From: Arthrobacter sp. HY1533
GTDB taxonomy: Bacteria; Actinomycetota; Actinomycetes; Actinomycetales; Micrococcaceae
Direction: 5' to 3'
Assembly: GCF_027568515.1 (NCBI RefSeq)
Contig: NZ_JANKZF010000001.1
Coordinates: 186,001 to 250,000, forward strand
Length of the DNA: 64,000 nt
Shown here: positions 23,712-32,064 of the stretch, piece after piece
Numbering within the stretch: position 1 is the first letter of the stretch
Layout: each line of letters starts with the position of its first letter
Notes under the pieces: generated by a model
Databases searched by the model: none
Told to the model about the DNA's origin: nothing
The model's input: only the letters and a program-made list of their open reading frames with translations
Made by a program: the position numbers and the translations under genes

Positions 23712-25646
23712 ATGCAAGGTCACATCAATCGAGTCGCGGTTGGGCTCAGCACCATCGCCTTGGCGGCCGTTTCACTGGTCAGCCCGGCGAACGCGGCGCC
23801 CGCAGACGACCCGATTCAGGAGCTGACGGGGGCACAGCTCGCCGCCTCGTGGACGGCGCCGCTGAGCACCCGGGGCCGCTACATCGTCGATGCGAACGGC
23901 ACAAGGTTCAAGCTGAAGTCCGCCAACTGGGACGGCGCACAGGGGCACTGGAACGGCACGGGCTCGGCGCAGGACCCGGCCAACAGCAACAGCGGAATGA
24001 GCTACGACATCCCCATGGGCCTGGACCGAGTGGCATTGCCGACGCTCATGGCCGATTTCCACAAGCTGGGCATCAACAGCATCCGGCTCCCGTTCTCCAA
24101 CGAGATGCTCGGCAAGACCGCACCGGTGCCGGACGCGGCGGTCACTGCCAACCCGGCCCTGAAGGGCAAGACACCCCTGCAGGTGTTCGACGTTGTGGTC
24201 AAGGCCCTCACCGACGACGGATTCGCTGTCATCCTGAACAACCACACCACCACCTCACGCTGGTGCTGCGGCGCCGACGACGGCAACTCAAAGTGGTACA
24301 GCAGCCAAACCACTGACAAGTGGATCAGCGATTGGGTCATGCTGGCCGCACGCTACCAGGACAACCCCCGCGTGGTGGGCATGGACCTGCGCAACGAAGT
24401 CCGGCGCGACATCTGGGACGACCCCAACTGGGGGCTCGGCGACGGCAATGACCTGTACAAGGCATACCAGCTCGCAGGAATCGCCATCCAAAAGACCAAT
24501 CCCAACGTGTTGGTGGTCATGGAGGGCATCAACTGGCAGGGCATCCCCACCGACGCCACGTTCCACGACCGGCCGCAGCTCAAGCCGGTGGCAAACATCT
24601 CCAACACCATTCTTTACCCCGACAAGGTGGTGTACGCCATGCACGTCTACGGCTTCACGGGGCCGCGGCACACAGGGGCCACAGGGCTGGGCGAGACCAC
24701 CGATCCGCGCTACCGCGACCTGAGCGCGGCGGAACTGGCCGCAGAGATCCAGAAGGAAGCATTGTTTGTCTACAAGGCAGGCCAGCACTACACGGCGCCG
24801 GTCTGGGTCAGTGAATTCGGCACGACGGGCGCCGGGCAGACCGACGCCAAGGAAGTTGCCTGGTGGACGAACTTCACCGACATCCTGGCCGCCAACGACA
24901 CCGACTTTGCGGCCTGGCCGCTGGTGACGCAGGCCAGCGACACGGGCGTATTCTCCGACAAGTTTGCCCTCCTGGCCTACAAGGCCGACGGCACCAAGCT
25001 GAGCATCGCCGACGACTGGCGCTACCCGGGATGGCGGAAGCTCGTGAACACCACGTCAACCACGGGCACAGTGGCGGCCCCGGCCCGCTGGAACATGCTG
25101 GGCAGCGACAGCACCAGCCCCGACACCAATGCATCCGCACTCATGCAGAACCGGCCCGACTGGGATGCCGGGCAGTGGAAGGGCGTTTGCCCCGACAGCC
25201 AGCGCCTCGCCGGGGTGGCCCGCGGCCAGAACCGGGCCTTGTGCACCGACAAGCTGCGGCCTGGCCTGACCACTGTCCGCAACGCCGTGGGCAATGAGGC
25301 CAACGTGGCCACGGACTGGGCCCCGGGCTACAGCAAGCTGCAGTGCGCGGCCGGCCAGATGGCTGTCGGCTTCAGCCTGACCACCGGCACAGTCAACAAG
25401 TACTCGACGTCGAAGCTGCTGTGCGCGCCCAGCTCAACGGCGCTCCCTGTGAGCCAGGGCCGGGTGGTGTGGTTCGATTCGGGCGACAACCGGCCCGCTG
25501 GCGGAGGTTCGACGGCGAGCGACTGGGCGCCCGGGAAATTCAAGGGCCAGTGCGCGGACAACGAGTACCTGGCCGGGGCGGCCTTCACCTGGAAGTGGAA
25601 CCACGGGGGCGTGCCGGACGCGCTCCTATGCAAACCCCTGGCCTAG
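23712..25646 (+). CDS. secreted glycoside hydrolase family 5 enzyme
   Basis: 644 residues. The signal peptide ends near NAAPADD. The GH5 barrel spans about 50-440 and shows the acid/base Glu229 in DLRNEVRR and the nucleophile Glu368 in VWVSEFGTTG, with HVYGFTGPR and WCCGADDGNSKWYS loops. It probably cleaves a beta-glucan or mannan outside the cell. Residues of about 490-644 hold a Cys-containing module built from about three related units (QWKGVCPDSQRLAGVARGQ, KLQCAAGQMAVGFSL, KGQCADNEYLAGAAF), perhaps carbohydrate-binding. AGAGG precedes ATG 23712. Confidence 0.88.
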   Translation: MQGHINRVAVGLSTIALAAVSLVSPANAAPADDPIQELTGAQLAASWTAPLSTRGRYIVDANGTRFKLKSANWDGAQGHWNGTGSAQDPANSNSGMSYDIPMGLDRVALPTLMADFHKLGINSIRLPFSNEMLGKTAPVPDAAVTANPALKGKTPLQVFDVVVKALTDDGFAVILNNHTTTSRWCCGADDGNSKWYSSQTTDKWISDWVMLAARYQDNPRVVGMDLRNEVRRDIWDDPNWGLGDGNDLYKAYQLAGIAIQKTNPNVLVVMEGINWQGIPTDATFHDRPQLKPVANISNTILYPDKVVYAMHVYGFTGPRHTGATGLGETTDPRYRDLSAAELAAEIQKEALFVYKAGQHYTAPVWVSEFGTTGAGQTDAKEVAWWTNFTDILAANDTDFAAWPLVTQASDTGVFSDKFALLAYKADGTKLSIADDWRYPGWRKLVNTTSTTGTVAAPARWNMLGSDSTSPDTNASALMQNRPDWDAGQWKGVCPDSQRLAGVARGQNRALCTDKLRPGLTTVRNAVGNEANVATDWAPGYSKLQCAAGQMAVGFSLTTGTVNKYSTSKLLCAPSSTALPVSQGRVVWFDSGDNRPAGGGSTASDWAPGKFKGQCADNEYLAGAAFTWKWNHGGVPDALLCKPLA

Positions 25647-25690
25647 GGTGGCGGCCGGGGCCGGGCACAATTGCCGGCCCCGGGAATGCC

Positions 25691-25725
25691 GGCGCCGCCA
25701 CGGAGAATCCTTCCGTGGCGGCGCC
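25691..25725 (+). terminator. 14-bp stem terminator after the GH5 gene
   Basis: Perfect 14-bp stem (25691-25704 with 25712-25725) and a 7-nt loop, 45 bases after the stop. No T-tail, as usual in GC-rich actinobacteria. Confidence 0.75.
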
Positions 25726-25794
25726 CGCATGGGTAGGGTTTTTCCTGGGGCCGCAGGGCGCGGCCCCGCATCGAGTCATCCAAGGAGCCAAGCA

Positions 25795-26085
25795 ATGTCT
25801 TTTCAGGCCTACCTCGACACCATCGAAGACAAGACCGGCCTCACGCCGCGGGAACTTCTCAAACTGGCCAGCGAACGGGGGCTGGACAAGGAACCCGTCA
25901 AGGCCGGCGCCATCATCGAGTGGCTCAAGGATGACTACGGCCTGGGGCGCGGACACGCCATGGCCATTGTCCACATCGTCAAGAACGGCCCGACCATCAG
26001 CGACAAGCATGTGGGATCAGGCGGAACCCACCAGGACGAGTCAACCCAGCTGTGGATCGACGGCAAGAACAACCGCCCCAGCTGA
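25795..26085 (+). CDS. DUF4287 domain protein
   Basis: 96 residues. SFQAYLDTIEDKTGLTPREL, then IIEWLKDDYGLGRGHAMAIVH and a C-terminal DKHVGSGGTHQDES are the DUF4287 signature, found alone or fused to DUF5655. Function unknown. A clear Shine-Dalgarno (AAGGAG) precedes the ATG. Convergent with the ferredoxin end of the redox operon. Confidence 0.85.
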   Translation: MSFQAYLDTIEDKTGLTPRELLKLASERGLDKEPVKAGAIIEWLKDDYGLGRGHAMAIVHIVKNGPTISDKHVGSGGTHQDESTQLWIDGKNNRPS

Positions 26086-26103
26086 GCCGGACCTGCAGCG
26101 CCG

Positions 26104-26322
26104 TCACGGTGCTGTCTTGAGGCTCAGCGCCAACCTCGGGCACAGGGCAACCGCATCCCGGGCAGCCTGGGAGTCGCCTGCCCCGATGCCCACGTTTGTC
26201 CGGTCGCCGTGGCGTGCCAACGGGTATCCCCAGTCATCACGGGCAAGCAGCTGGGGCAGCAGCTCCGTGCACAGCCCGCGCCCGTCGCAGCTGGTCCAGT
26301 CAATGTGGAGCGTGTCACCCAT
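26104..26322 (-). CDS. 3Fe-4S type ferredoxin
   Basis: 72 residues. Cys at 12, 18 and 61 (C-x5-C and ALCP) make the three-Cys set of actinobacterial 3Fe-4S ferredoxins, which have lost the second cluster. Its start overlaps the 3' end of the NuoF-like gene by eight bases, so it is last in a five-gene operon and probably passes electrons to or from that flavoprotein. Confidence 0.85.
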   Translation of the reverse strand: MGDTLHIDWTSCDGRGLCTELLPQLLARDDWGYPLARHGDRTNVGIGAGDSQAARDAVALCPRLALSLKTAP

Positions 26323-27565
26323 GGTGTCCTCCTGCGGATCGTGTGCAGCGGCCCGTGAGGTGGGCGGCGACGTCGTCGGAAAATGTCTCCAGCGCGCTGC
26401 CCACCAGCCGCGCCGTCCCGTCGGGGTGGTGGCAGGCGCCCCGGCCACCCACAAGGTGGCCCAGCCGCGCAAGCTCCCCCGGCAGCCCTGGGTCCTGTTC
26501 GCCGCACGCAATCGCATCGAGCACCCGCGACATGGCCGGCAGCCCGAACATGCAGGGGCCGCATTGCCTCGCCGACTGTGCGGCCAGGTACCTGACAATC
26601 CGTGCCGTGGCCTCCAGGCCGCACCCGGTGGCCGGCAAAACATGGATCACCCCTGCCCCGGGCCGAACAACGTGGCTCTCCGGCCCTGCCGGCGACAGCC
26701 TGTAGTCGAGCGGGCGGACCCACCGCCCGTGGTACCCGCCGACCAGGACCGCCTGGACTTCTGCAAGATCGACGCCGGCTGTGGACAGGATCCGGGCAAG
26801 GCTCGCATCGCCCTCCACCTCAAGAACCTGGTCGGCGCAGCTTCCCGAAAGTGAAACCAGCCTGGTTCCGGGGTCCCGATCAGAGCCCACCGAGCGGAAC
26901 CTCGCCGCCCCGTGGCGGGCGATCAACGCAATGTGGGCCAGGGTCTCAACATTGAACACCAGCGTGGGGCGGCCCTTGACGCCGGATTCGCCCAGGCGCA
27001 GGCGGCGGTCCGTGGGCAGCGCAATGCCAGTGGAAATGCTGTTCACGACGGCGCTGGCCTGTCCGGCGATGAACGTCTCCGGCGCCGGGACCACCTTGAT
27101 CCTGCGGGCATCACCGCGGGCGGCCACGGCGGCCCCCACCACCGGGAGGACGGCCGGCGTTGCGTAAATGTACATCAAGGGGGCCTGGAGGGCGCGCCCG
27201 GCAACGAGGAGGCCGTCGATCACCAAGTGGGGTGAGTGGGCCAACAAGGCCTTGTCCTTGAAGCTGAGAGGTTCACCCTCGGCACCGTTGGCAACCACTG
27301 CCGGACCGGCGGCCCGTCCGCCCCGGGCCTGACCTGTTGCCGCCATCTTCCGCCAGGAAGAAAAAGCTGCGCCGCCGCGTCCCGTCAGGCCTGATGCCTC
27401 CACGACTGAAATGAACGAATAGTCGACCCGATCGAGGGGCACTGGCCCGAAGGCCAACGCGTGGCTGGCCAGGTCTGCGTTGGGCCCCGCGGCAAAAAGG
27501 CGATGGGTGGCCAAACTTGCCACTTCCCGCTCCTCGCCCACCATGGCCGTTCCCCGGGGTGTCAT
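26315..27565 (-). CDS. NuoF/RnfC-like flavoprotein with 4Fe-4S site
   Basis: 416 residues. The FMN-binding motif GLTGRGGAAFSSWRKM and ANGAEGEPLSFKDKALL resemble complex I 51-kDa subunits. An SLBB-like part follows, and the 4Fe-4S motif SARQCGPCMFG with a further Cys near the C-terminus (RGACHHPDG). It is predicted to oxidise NAD(P)H and reduce the ferredoxin, or the reverse. It is not part of a complex I locus; it lies between the cytochrome-b-like gene (four-base overlap) and the ferredoxin. Confidence 0.85.
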   Translation of the reverse strand: MTPRGTAMVGEEREVASLATHRLFAAGPNADLASHALAFGPVPLDRVDYSFISVVEASGLTGRGGAAFSSWRKMAATGQARGGRAAGPAVVANGAEGEPLSFKDKALLAHSPHLVIDGLLVAGRALQAPLMYIYATPAVLPVVGAAVAARGDARRIKVVPAPETFIAGQASAVVNSISTGIALPTDRRLRLGESGVKGRPTLVFNVETLAHIALIARHGAARFRSVGSDRDPGTRLVSLSGSCADQVLEVEGDASLARILSTAGVDLAEVQAVLVGGYHGRWVRPLDYRLSPAGPESHVVRPGAGVIHVLPATGCGLEATARIVRYLAAQSARQCGPCMFGLPAMSRVLDAIACGEQDPGLPGELARLGHLVGGRGACHHPDGTARLVGSALETFSDDVAAHLTGRCTRSAGGHHG

Positions 27566-28119
27566 GACAGCCCTCCCTGCCGGACCTTGGATGTTTCAAG
27601 GAAAGCTGCCGAAACCCGCCAGGCGGTGGCGGCAGCAAGCAGCAGGACCGCAATGGAGGCCCCGGCCAGAAACCATCCGTTGCCCCCGTTGGTCCCGTTG
27701 CCGATGGCGTGTCCGAGCGCGATCGGCCACATCGCATAGCTGAACCAATGGACGGCACGGAAAGCACGCTGGCCGATTCGATGCCTGAGCAGGCCTGTCA
27801 CCACGAGGGCCAGCACCAGGTCCAAGGCAACCGTGCCCAGGCCCTGCCAGAACGGCTTGAAGGAACCCAAAAAGGGCACCACCACGTCCACAATGTTGAG
27901 CTGGGCGTAGGAGTCAAGCAGCAGCGTTCCCACGTGTAGCAGCAGAAATACGGTTGCCAGCAGCGAGAGGTTGCGGTGCAGCAGTGTCACGGAGAAGCGC
28001 GGGATGGCCAGCAGTGGCCTGCCGGAGCGGGTCAGGATGCCCAGCAGAACGGTCATGGTGAACAGTGCCAGTGCCACAAATCCGCTCATCCGGCCAACGG
28101 CCCACATGGCGTTATCCAT
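27562..28119 (-). CDS. ferric-reductase-like transmembrane protein
   Basis: 185 residues with about six hydrophobic segments. His residues in LLHRNLSLLATVFLLLHVG and in RAVHWFSYAMWPIALGHAIG are placed like the heme ligands of ferric reductase / YedZ-type cytochromes b. It probably carries electrons across the membrane. ATG 28119 overlaps the ApbE gene end, and its stop overlaps the flavoprotein start. Confidence 0.85.
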   Translation of the reverse strand: MDNAMWAVGRMSGFVALALFTMTVLLGILTRSGRPLLAIPRFSVTLLHRNLSLLATVFLLLHVGTLLLDSYAQLNIVDVVVPFLGSFKPFWQGLGTVALDLVLALVVTGLLRHRIGQRAFRAVHWFSYAMWPIALGHAIGNGTNGGNGWFLAGASIAVLLLAAATAWRVSAAFLETSKVRQGGLS

Positions 28120-29077
28120 GAGTCTGTGCCCCCGCCATGGACTTGTCCGGCACGCCGTGGCGGAATCCACCAAGGTTGTCCCGGGGCCAGCTGCCGGTGG
28201 CCACGACCCTGCCCTGCAGGTCGACCATGCGGGCGGCGACGCCCAAACTGTTGAACCACTCCCTGGCGGCGAAGCCCCTGACAATGCCGGCTGTGCTGAA
28301 GGCGTTGGCCTGCAGGCAGGATGTGGCGGCCACGGTGACGGAGCGCCATGCAGGTTCTGCGGGGAGCCCAAAGCGGGGGTCCAGAATGTGGTGGACGGTG
28401 CGCCCGCCATGCTGCCACCGCCGCTTCTGGGTGCTGGAGGTGGCCATGGCACGCCCCGGACGGAGCGTGACCTGCTGCCGGGGGTCGCCGGGCTGGTCCT
28501 GGACCAGGACCTGCCAGCCGCCGGCCGGCGCCATCCCGGCCGTGGCAATGTCGCCGCCCAGGGAAACCAGTACGCCGCAGCCCAGTCCTGCAGCAGCACG
28601 GCTTGCTGCCCGGTCGGCAGCAACAGCCTTGGCGGTTGCCCCAAGGTCCAGGCGAAGCGAGTCCGGAACAACCAGGTTCAGGCCCTCCAGCCGCACGTCC
28701 TGCCAGCTGCCGGACCGGGCCCGGGGCAGGGCTGCCACGCCGACGTCGGGAAGCAGCCGAAGCTGGGATATGTCACGGTCGTAGCCCAGGGCGTCCATGT
28801 CCCGGCCGAGGGTGGGATCCACCTCGCCATCGGTCCACCGTGCTGCGTCCAGGGCACTGCGCACCAGCAAGGCCAGGAGCGGGCTCACAGTGCTTCCCGA
28901 GGCCAGGGCCGCTTGGAGGAGCATCAGCTCGGAGTCCTTGCGGAATCGGCTGCATGCCAGGTCGACGGCGGCCACCTCGGCGCGGACCAGCCGTTCGGCA
29001 GCTGCCAAATGGGTGGAATCGGTGACGCTGACAGACGCTTCAAGCCCCCACACGGACCAGCACCTTGTGGTCTCCAT
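28112..29077 (-). CDS. apbE: FAD:protein FMN transferase
   Basis: 321 residues. WGLEASVSV at the N-terminus, FRKDSELMLLQ, EVDPTLGRDMDALGYD, LDLGATAKAVAADRAA, LVSLGGDIA and VHHILDPRFGLPA are the ApbE blocks for binding FAD and metal and transferring FMN to a Thr/Ser of a target. It sits in the redox operon, but no partner with the usual S-G-A-T-x-S acceptor motif is visible here. No clear signal peptide at this start. Confidence 0.88.
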   Translation of the reverse strand: METTRCWSVWGLEASVSVTDSTHLAAAERLVRAEVAAVDLACSRFRKDSELMLLQAALASGSTVSPLLALLVRSALDAARWTDGEVDPTLGRDMDALGYDRDISQLRLLPDVGVAALPRARSGSWQDVRLEGLNLVVPDSLRLDLGATAKAVAADRAASRAAAGLGCGVLVSLGGDIATAGMAPAGGWQVLVQDQPGDPRQQVTLRPGRAMATSSTQKRRWQHGGRTVHHILDPRFGLPAEPAWRSVTVAATSCLQANAFSTAGIVRGFAAREWFNSLGVAARMVDLQGRVVATGSWPRDNLGGFRHGVPDKSMAGAQTHG

Positions 29078-29078
29078 G

Positions 29079-29357
29079 TCAGGACCCCGCGGACTTGCCG
29101 GCGGCCGATCCGCCGTTGCCGGGCAGGACGGAGTCTGCGCCACTGTAGCTGTTGCCTTGCCCTGTCCCTTGGTCCTGTGTGGTGTCCTGGATGCTGCCGG
29201 ACACTGTGCCCGGAGTGCTGGCCTGGCTGTCGGTGGCCTGGCTGTCGGTGGCCTGGTCCATGGCGACGGCCCCGGCCCCCACAATGGCAAAACTTCCCAC
29301 TGCGATGGTGGCAGTGATGCCTGCCGCCATTTTCTTTCCGCTGCTTCGAACTGTCAT
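29079..29357 (-). CDS. small secreted Ser/Thr/Gln-rich protein
   Basis: 92 residues. A positively charged N-terminus and a hydrophobic stretch (GITATIAVGSFAIVGAGAVA) form a signal peptide or anchor, followed by low-complexity DQATDSQATDSQAS and a Gly/Ser-rich tail containing SYSGADSVLPG. That motif resembles the ApbE acceptor S-G-A-T-x-S but has Asp instead of the target Thr. First gene of the redox operon, with AGGAGCAGG before the ATG. It occupies the slot where FMN-binding proteins usually sit. Confidence 0.65.
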   Translation of the reverse strand: MTVRSSGKKMAAGITATIAVGSFAIVGAGAVAMDQATDSQATDSQASTPGTVSGSIQDTTQDQGTGQGNSYSGADSVLPGNGGSAAGKSAGS

Positions 29358-29440
29358 GGCCTGCTCCTGTGCGGGGGTCCGGTGTACTTCCTTCCCTCCA
29401 TCATTGGGCCGATTTCTATGTGCTTCCTATGACTGCCATG

Positions 29441-30670
29441 TCAGCCGGCGATGAATCCCGTCCCGGCCCGTGCAGCGTGGCGGCCGGCGGCAGCCGTGGC
29501 CACGGCAACCGTGACCAGCGCACCCAGGATCAGGGCTGATGCCTCCCCTGGTTGCAGCAGTCCCTGCTGGATGCCAATCGTGGCCGCCGCCACGGGCACT
29601 CCCAGCTGCGATGCCGCCAGCAGTCCCAGCGGGAGTTCCTGCCCCAGCACCCGCATGCTCGCATGGACGCCAAGTGCGCCCAGACCCAGGGTCAGCCCCA
29701 GCAGGATCATTTCCGGATGAACCGCAAGTTCCTGCAGTTGCAGCGAGGCCCCGAGCCAGACAAAAAACAACGGCCCCAAAAAGCCCTCGGTGATGGCGAA
29801 AAGCTGCCTGGCCAGCCTCCTGGGCTCCCCCACGGCAACAACTGCCAGGCCAAAGGAGAACCCGGCGAGCATGATGGACACGTGGCTCCACACGGCCAGA
29901 CCGGCCAGGGCAAACAGGATGGCCAGCTGCAGCCGCAGCTCCAGGGCGAACTTCCGTTGTTCCGAGAAGCTGTGCAGGCGCTGCTGCACCCCGGCACGTT
30001 CGCCCGCCCGCAGGATGAAATAAATTGCCCCCGCGCCGGCAAGCACCGCGAGCGACCCGAACGCCGCGCGGGGTGCGGACTGCGGGGCCAAGACCAGTGG
30101 CAGGGCAACAATGGCCAGGGTGTCGGCCAGGGCCACCTGCGCCAGCGTCGCCGCCACGCCCTGGCCGCGCAGCCCCAGGGAGGAAACTATGGGCAACACC
30201 AAGGCCGCCGACGACGACGCCATCAAGACTGCGTAGAGCGCTGCGTGGCCCGTGCCAAAAAGGGCGGCAACGCCAATGCCGGCGGCGGCGGCAAGCACCA
30301 CCACGGTCGCCTGGCGAACACCGGCCCGCACCAGGGAAGACCGCAGGGCGGCATCGCGCAAGGGCACATGGGTTCCCGCCACAAGCATGACCAGGGCAAA
30401 TCCCACGTCGGCCAGGAAATTGAACGTCGGCTCGGCCGGATCGACCAGCTGCAACCCCGAACGTCCAATGACCATCCCCGCCGCGAGTTCGCCCACCACC
30501 ACGGGCACCCGCCACCGGCGCGGCGCCGCCAGAAGCGGACCCAGGAGCGCCGCAACACCAATGGCGGCCAGCAGGAAGAACGTCACCGCCCCGAACCCCG
30601 CAAACTTCTCTGACCCATGGGCCAATTCTGTATCCGGGCGGGCCGCTTGCCAATGCCCGCCCGGCCCCAC
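29441..30670 (-). CDS. Kef-type monovalent cation:proton antiporter
   Basis: About 409 residues, 10-12 transmembrane helices, no TrkA nucleotide-binding domain at the C-terminus. PVVVGELAAGMVIGRSGL, VGFALVMLVAGTHVPL and the later ADTLAIVALPLVL match CPA2 family membrane domains. No ATG is available; GTG 30670 (just after the eCIS DUF6519 stop) or TTG 30625 are possible starts. It continues the same strand as the eCIS operon after only a few bases, so it may be read through from it. A functional tie is not implied. Confidence 0.8.
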   Translation of the reverse strand: MGPGGHWQAARPDTELAHGSEKFAGFGAVTFFLLAAIGVAALLGPLLAAPRRWRVPVVVGELAAGMVIGRSGLQLVDPAEPTFNFLADVGFALVMLVAGTHVPLRDAALRSSLVRAGVRQATVVVLAAAAGIGVAALFGTGHAALYAVLMASSSAALVLPIVSSLGLRGQGVAATLAQVALADTLAIVALPLVLAPQSAPRAAFGSLAVLAGAGAIYFILRAGERAGVQQRLHSFSEQRKFALELRLQLAILFALAGLAVWSHVSIMLAGFSFGLAVVAVGEPRRLARQLFAITEGFLGPLFFVWLGASLQLQELAVHPEMILLGLTLGLGALGVHASMRVLGQELPLGLLAASQLGVPVAAATIGIQQGLLQPGEASALILGALVTVAVATAAAGRHAARAGTGFIAG

Positions 30671-30675
30671 CCCTG

Positions 30676-32055
30676 CTAGATGGCCAGGGGACCGAAGAAC
30701 TTCCTCGAATCCGCAAACACCGGCTGCGGCCCGCCGGCCGGACCCGGTACGACGCCGGCCAGGCCCGCGTAGGCGTGCCACTCGCCCTTGGGCGGCAGCG
30801 GCTGCGGGTTCAGGCTCGCCTCCGAACCCGCCCGGGGCCATTCCACATCCCCCGTTGCCGTCCGTGCCGGAATGAGCCAGTGGTCGCCCGTGCGGTACTG
30901 GGCCGCATTGCCGTTCGCCGCGCCCGGGAAGGCCACCTGAACCCCGTCCTCCAGGTCCAGCCAGGTGGCGGGCACGGCGGCGGATTCAACCACCGCAACG
31001 GCCCCGCCCGATGCCGGGTCGCCGTCGTGGTCCCAGCGGCGCAGGTGCGGGTGGAGCCGGGGATCCTGCCCCACACGCGGATCTGCCACGCCCTCCAGCA
31101 CGGCGCTGAAAGTGTCCCGGTCCACCGAGTGCACGCGCAGCAGCGGCCCGGCATCGTGCCGCAAGGTGGAATGGTCATCGACAAGTTCCACCCAGCCGCC
31201 CACCACAAGGCCCAAGTCCGTATCGCGTCCCAGCGAGGACAGCACGACGGTGGTTGTCTTGGCCACCGCATCCGGAACCGGCAGCTCCACCAGCGGGAAA
31301 AGCACCGAGCCGTTGTCCCTTGACCATTTGAAGGTTGCGCCGGCGCCCGCGCTCCCGGGCGTGTGGACCTCCACCCGGTACAGCTGGTTTTCCAGGCCGC
31401 GGTACCGTGCCGCGGGGTCCACCGTGCAGGGGTCGTTGCTGCCGGCCGGCGGCTCGGCCCGGGCGGCCAGCTGCGGGACATTGCGGCCCAGCCGCTCCTC
31501 CAGGGTGGCCGGTGCCCCGTTGCCGCCGTCAGGCTGGGGCAGGAGCACACGCACCTGCCAGGTGAGCTGCGCGCGTGTGGAGGTGTCCGGTCCGCCGAGG
31601 GCCACCTCGGCAATGCGCGGATCCTCCACGGCGCTGATGTGCCGTTCCCACACGTCCAGGTAGATGGTGAAGGCGTCCAGGGCGGCCAGTTCCTCCATGG
31701 TGGTTGCCGCATCAAAGGGGTAGCCCGGCTGTTCGCTGTACAGCAGCGCCCCGGGGTTTTCGCACAGCAGCCCGTCAACGTAGTAGCGGCCGGCACCGAC
31801 CACGAAGTCCCCGGGCAGCAGCTGCTTGCCCAGCGCCTTGGCGCCGGCGGCGTCGGCAATGACGGCAAACCCGGCATTGTCCAGGGGCCCTCCCTCGGGT
31901 CCGATCAAGTCACGGGCCAGCAGCCGCCGGTAGTGTGCGGCAATGGCGGCCTGTTCGTTGAAGTCGGCGTCCACGTGGACCCGCCCCTGTTGCATCAGCA
32001 CGCGGGTGTAGTGGTTGTCCGGATCAAATGTGTCCCGGCTGAAATCGCCTTTCAT
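30676..32055 (-). CDS. eCIS-associated DUF6519 protein
   Basis: 459 residues, last gene of the contractile injection cluster. It begins KGDFSRDTFDPDNHYTRVL and QQGRVHVDADFNEQAAI, with TFKWSRDNGSVLFP in the middle: the DUF6519 signature seen in actinobacterial and cyanobacterial eCIS loci. Probably a baseplate or fibre-associated part. The N-terminal SRDTF(D)-x-x-N-H-Y segment is also common in proteins attached to beta-helix tail proteins such as its upstream neighbour. Confidence 0.85.
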   Translation of the reverse strand: MKGDFSRDTFDPDNHYTRVLMQQGRVHVDADFNEQAAIAAHYRRLLARDLIGPEGGPLDNAGFAVIADAAGAKALGKQLLPGDFVVGAGRYYVDGLLCENPGALLYSEQPGYPFDAATTMEELAALDAFTIYLDVWERHISAVEDPRIAEVALGGPDTSTRAQLTWQVRVLLPQPDGGNGAPATLEERLGRNVPQLAARAEPPAGSNDPCTVDPAARYRGLENQLYRVEVHTPGSAGAGATFKWSRDNGSVLFPLVELPVPDAVAKTTTVVLSSLGRDTDLGLVVGGWVELVDDHSTLRHDAGPLLRVHSVDRDTFSAVLEGVADPRVGQDPRLHPHLRRWDHDGDPASGGAVAVVESAAVPATWLDLEDGVQVAFPGAANGNAAQYRTGDHWLIPARTATGDVEWPRAGSEASLNPQPLPPKGEWHAYAGLAGVVPGPAGGPQPVFADSRKFFGPLAI

Positions 32056-32064
32056 GGTGTGCCC

